Below are positions 58,316 to 61,661 of a DNA stretch of 61,661 bases, one piece after another; the first letter of the stretch is position 1, and the number at the start of each line of letters is the position of its first letter. The position numbers were made by a program, and so were the translations under genes. Source of the stretch: Bacteroidota bacterium (GTDB taxonomy: Bacteria; Bacteroidota; Bacteroidia; 2-12-FULL-35-15); the NCBI GenBank assembly GCA_021323165.1, contig JAJTCJ010000020.1, positions 1 through 61,661 of the forward strand, read 5' to 3'. Under the pieces are notes generated by a model. That model searched no databases, was not told the origin of the DNA, and saw only the letters and a program-made list of their open reading frames with translations.

Positions 58316-60236
58316 TTATTTGCTGAGCAACTGAATGAAGCCTTGCTTTTCAGTTATCTTTTCATTCATTCCGGTAATCTTCACCATATAGTAATACACT
58401 CCATCAGGAGCTACTAGTCCACCAGAAGTTCTTCCATTCCAACCTGAATTAATGGCTCCGAACTCCGCGATCTTCAGTCCCCATCTGTCATAAATAGTAC
58501 ATTCCAGTGTTCTAACACCAGAAGAAGTAATAAAGAACACATCGTTATTGCCATCACCATTTGGAGTAAAGACATTCGGAATAGAAATAACAGCGTCACT
58601 TACAACAGTGATACATTCAGATATACTATCGATACAACCGTTATTATTTATCGAAATTAATGAAATACAATAGATTCCTTCCTGTGTATAAATATGTGAA
58701 TCGCTTGATAAAGATGATGTGTTATTTGAAGATGATGGATCACCAAAATTCCAGATCTGATTTCCACCTGAAGTGGATGCATCTGTAAAGACCACATTCG
58801 TATTAGGTGCAACTATACTTGAAGGAGAAATAGAAAAAGCAGCTGTGGGAACAGCATCTGCATTAATTGTTACCGGTACTGCATTTGTTCCGCTACAGCC
58901 ATTAAAATCCGTACATGTTATTGTTACGGAATATGTACCTGCATTAAAACAATGAGAAGGATCAAATGAAGCAGAAGTTGTACCGTCACCAAAATTATAA
59001 CTAACAGAATTACAAAGTGCACTTCCTGATCCGGTAAACTGGACACATAAAGGTGCGCAGCCACTTGAAACATCCGGAGTTGTAGATGGAGTTGGCAATT
59101 GATTCACAATTACATTTTGAGTCGATGAACTTCCGCAGCCATTCGAAATTAAATATGTAATGGTAAATGTTCCCGGTCCTGAAACATTCGGATCGAAAGT
59201 TCCATTCACTGCATTTGTGATTCCTGTCCCACTCCAATTTCCTCCTATGGTAGCTGCGGTAAGATCGAATTCAGCAGTTCCTGCACATACCGGACTAACA
59301 CTGTTTATAGTAGAATTAGCCGGAGAATTGACTGTTACAACTTCAGTATCGCTGTTTCCGCAAGATCCGCTTATAGTGTAAGTAACAGTGAAGGTACCGG
59401 AAGTTGAAGGATTGAACGTACCGTTGATATTATCTGTAATTCCTGTCCCAGTCCATACACCTCCGCTTGTAGCAGCAGTTAAATTAAATGGAGCTGAACC
59501 TACACAAACTGCACTTGTATTTGCAATCGTTGCATCTGAAAGAGAAGTTACGGTCACAACAACAGTATCGACTGCACCACAAGATCCGCTGATCGTATAA
59601 GTGATCGTATCATTACCAACACCAGCAACACCCGGATCAAATGTACCATTCACTCCATTCGTTATTCCTGATCCTGTCCAGGTACCGCCACCGGTTGCTG
59701 CACTTAGATTGAAAGGAGAAGCTCCTGCACAAACGGAAGCGGGTTGTGTGATCGTTGGATCAGACGAAGTGTTTATTGTAATTGTAGTGGAATCAGAATT
59801 ACCGCAGCTGCCGCTTACAGTATTGATCACGGTATATGTTCCGGGAGTACTTGCTGAAAGATCAACCGTGCCGTTTGCGGAATTAATTGACAATCCTGCA
59901 GTGCTGGTAAATATACCTGCTGTTCCACCTCCACTTAATACAGGACTTGGATCTGTTCCTGAAATGCAATACGATGCTGATGTATAAGTAAACGATGCAA
60001 TAGCAGGAGGATCAATTGTAATTGATGCCGTTGAGCTTGCAGCAGCACATCCGCCTGAAGCAGCAATTAAATTCGTCACAGTGTATGTGCCAGGAGTGCT
60101 TGCGGATAGATCTATTTCACCGGTACTACCATTAATACTTAATCCTGAAGTAGAAGAAAAAACACCGGCTGTTCCGCCTCCGCTAAAAACCGGAAGAGGA
60201 TCTGTATCGCCCTGACAATAAGATGAAGATAACAGT
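58316..60236 (-). CDS. C-terminal part of a giant T9SS type B repeat adhesin
   Basis: About 640 aa read on the minus strand. The right (N-terminal) end joins at a frame break near 60230. It holds two 83-aa repeats, then three units of about 74 aa (SAVCVGSAPFNLTAATSGG, GTFNPSTSGTFTVTYTISGS). A PKD-like domain with YNFGDGTTSASFDPSHCF follows, then a second PKD and the gliding-motility C-terminal domain (PNVFTPNGDGNNDVFFITSS, YDRWGLKIAEF, YYYMVKITG). T9SS type B export and surface attachment are expected. The 5' end is not in the window. Confidence 0.8.
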
Positions 60237-61661
60237 ATAATTATTAAGCGGGCTTGATGAAAGTGTTATTTCACCTGTTGTTAAGTTAATGACTAATCCT
60301 GCCGGAGCCGAAGTAAATGTTCCTCCTGAAGTTCCTGTTACTGTAGGCAATGGATTAGTGCCCGATTGGCAGAAAGTAGATGATGAATAAGAAAATGCGG
60401 CACTCTGAACAGGTGTAATAGTGATAGTCCCGGTTGCAGTAATTATCGGGCAGCCACCAGTCGCAGCCAAAGCATTTGTAACAGTATAAGTTCCCGAAGT
60501 GCTTGAAGAAAGATCAACCTCTCCTGAACTGCTATTAATTGTTAATCCGGATGTAGAAGAAAATGATCCTGCGATGCCGCCTCCGCTAAAAACAGGAGAA
60601 GGATCAGCATCATTCTGACAATACGGAGAGCCTGAATAAGAGAATGTAGCGACTTGCGGAGATGTAATTGTGATAACTGATGTTGCGGTAACGGCCGGAC
60701 ATCCGCCTGAAGCAGAAATTGTATTTGTAACTGTATATGTTCCCGGTGTACTTGCTGAAAGATCAACAAGTCCGTTACCGGAATTGATACTTAATCCGGC
60801 AGTGGAAGAAAAAACTCCCGCTGTTCCTCCTCCACTGTAAACAGGAGAAGGGTCAGAAGCGTTCTGACAATAAGAAGTAGATGGATACGAAAAATCTGCA
60901 ACTGGAAGCGTTGTTATCGTTATACTTGTTGTTGCAATAACAGCTGCACAGCCATTCGCTGCCGGTATTGTATTCGTTACAGTATAAGTTCCGGCAGTAC
61001 TTGCAGCAAGATCTACAAGACCGGTTCCTGAGTTGATCGACAGGCCTGCTGTAGAAGTAAACGTTCCTGCTACTCCGCCTCCGTTAAATGTCGGTGAAGG
61101 GTTAGCTCCATTTTTACAATAAGGTGTTCCGGTATAATTAAAAGCTGCAACCGGAGGGGCATTGACTGTGATGCTTGCTGTAGCTGTAACCTGCGGACAA
61201 CCACCTGAAGATGCAATTGTATTTGTTACAGTATATGTTCCCGGAGTGCTTGCAGAAAGATCAACTAAACCATTAACGGAATTAATACTTAATCCAACAG
61301 TCGATGAGAATGTACCTCCTGAACCTCCACCACTAAATACCGGAGAAGGATCTGTACCTGTCTGGCAGTAAGGATTTCCGGTATAGCTGAAAGTTGCAAT
61401 GGGTAAAGCGGTTATGGTTATACTTGAAGTAGCGGAAGCACCCGGACAGCTTCCTGAAGCAGGAACAGTATTCGTGACTGTATATGTTCCCGGAGTACTC
61501 AATGTCAGATCAACTAAACCTGTTCCTGAATTAATACTTAGTCCAGCTGTAGATGAAAAAACACCTGCAGTTCCTCCTCCACTGAAAGTTGGCGAAGGAT
61601 TAGCTTCATTCTTACAATACGGAGTTCCTGTATAACTGAATGTTGCTGCAGGCGGTGTAGT
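60183..61661 (-). CDS. Upstream part of the same repeat adhesin, frame broken, partial
   Basis: Open to the right edge (61661) on the minus strand, so the true start is outside. It contains tandem 83-aa repeats; the Cys of each SYC/PYC motif is exactly 83 residues from the next. Each repeat reads like GTDPSPVFSGGGxxGTFSS... and ends STPGTYTVTN. The last repeat breaks after NNYTV: the frame runs to a TAG at 60183-60185. Resuming the C-terminal frame needs about 95 bp that are missing. It could be assembly collapse of near-identical 249-bp repeats. Confidence 0.75.
   Translation of the reverse strand, partial: TTPPAATFSYTGTPYCKNEANPSPTFSGGGTAGVFSSTAGLSINSGTGLVDLTLSTPGTYTVTNTVPASGSCPGASATSSITITALPIATFSYTGNPYCQTGTDPSPVFSGGGSGGTFSSTVGLSINSVNGLVDLSASTPGTYTVTNTIASSGGCPQVTATASITVNAPPVAAFNYTGTPYCKNGANPSPTFNGGGVAGTFTSTAGLSINSGTGLVDLAASTAGTYTVTNTIPAANGCAAVIATTSITITTLPVADFSYPSTSYCQNASDPSPVYSGGGTAGVFSSTAGLSINSGNGLVDLSASTPGTYTVTNTISASGGCPAVTATSVITITSPQVATFSYSGSPYCQNDADPSPVFSGGGIAGSFSSTSGLTINSSSGEVDLSSSTSGTYTVTNALAATGGCPIITATGTITITPVQSAAFSYSSSTFCQSGTNPLPTVTGTSGGTFTSAPAGLVINLTTGEITLSSSPLNNYTVIFILLSGRYRSSSGF

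Noticed and set aside
59160..61635. Plus-strand frames (VTVYVPGV... repeats) opposite the adhesin
   Set aside because: They are antisense shadows of the 83-aa repeats; no promoter, start signal or domain.

Overview
The window comes from an AT-rich bacterial chromosome, almost certainly a Bacteroidota (gliding/T9SS-bearing Bacteroidia-Flavobacteriia type). Four things in the sequence point there: (i) type IX secretion C-terminal domains at the ends of two secreted proteins (type A at 47.8-48.1 kb, gliding-associated type B at 58.3 kb); (ii) repeated TTG-N18-20-TAnnTTTG promoter motifs, the form used by the Bacteroidota primary sigma factor, and only one convincing Shine-Dalgarno; (iii) lineage-typical proteins such as DUF5686 with a carboxypeptidase-regulatory domain, a fused E1 alpha/beta 2-oxoacid dehydrogenase, DUF4412 proteins and an FtsK-LolA pair; (iv) Rcp1-like receivers and SpoIIE-type phosphatases. 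The genus cannot be fixed from the sequence alone. I see no phage, insertion sequence, integrase or CRISPR array. This is mostly housekeeping chromosome.

Layout. 0-2.2 kb: two tandem SpoIIE-type phosphatases. 2.4-10.1 kb: a small unknown protein, a crotonase, CsbD, a DbpA-like RNA helicase, a secreted S37-type peptidase, an SDR with an altered active site, and a fused 2-oxoacid dehydrogenase E1. 10.2-18.4 kb: a short DUF1456 protein, GNAT, a stand-alone PAS protein, ornithine aminotransferase, a secreted transglutaminase-like protein, the RlmD methyltransferase, a DUF5686 outer-membrane protein and a TPMT-type methyltransferase. 18.7-21.7 kb: a compact MarR-controlled redox/aromatic module (YceI, YgiD, MIase-like, pirin) with matching palindromes in front of the regulator and the operon. 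21.7-25.8 kb: an HI0933 flavoprotein, then an SPFH-GYF protein, a zinc-ribbon membrane protein and a KTSC-like protein. 25.9-27.9 kb: a STAS-like protein, a soluble histidine kinase with duplicated HAMP-like repeats and an Rcp1-like receiver. 28-38.6 kb: a GlcD-like oxidase, a frameshifted outer-membrane lipoprotein, a dipeptidyl-peptidase IV/POT transporter pair, a thioredoxin-like protein, an HTH protein and two receiver proteins (one a phosphatase, one a kinase). 38.9-46.1 kb: a TPR-like protein, tRNA-His, a copper P-type ATPase, then a glycosyltransferase, a flippase and a methyltransferase. 46.2-53.4 kb: a T9SS Asp-box protein with a broken reading frame, a membrane protein, LolA, FtsK and two DUF4412 paralogues. 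53.5-58.2 kb: an arginine group (arginine decarboxylase, arginase, arginyl-tRNA synthetase). 58.3 kb to the end: a giant repeat protein with a type B T9SS signal, running off the right edge.

How the genes fit together. Arginase (55.0 kb) and ornithine aminotransferase (11.6 kb) would form an arginine to glutamate-semialdehyde route, competing with the decarboxylase at 53.5 kb. The DPP-IV and POT genes form a peptide-scavenging pair. Three SpoIIE phosphatases, a STAS-like protein and several receivers make a dense phosphorylation network, but no anti-sigma kinase is visible. Three secreted-protein genes carry single frame breaks. One break lies in an A7 run and one is a 95-bp shortfall inside 249-bp repeats, so assembly error must be excluded before reading biology into them.

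The most useful leads are the paired MarR palindromes, the SPFH/zinc-ribbon pair, promoters that sit on top of start codons, the roughly 100-residue insertion in ArgRS and the heptanucleotide array just after argS. None is strong evidence for an undescribed system.
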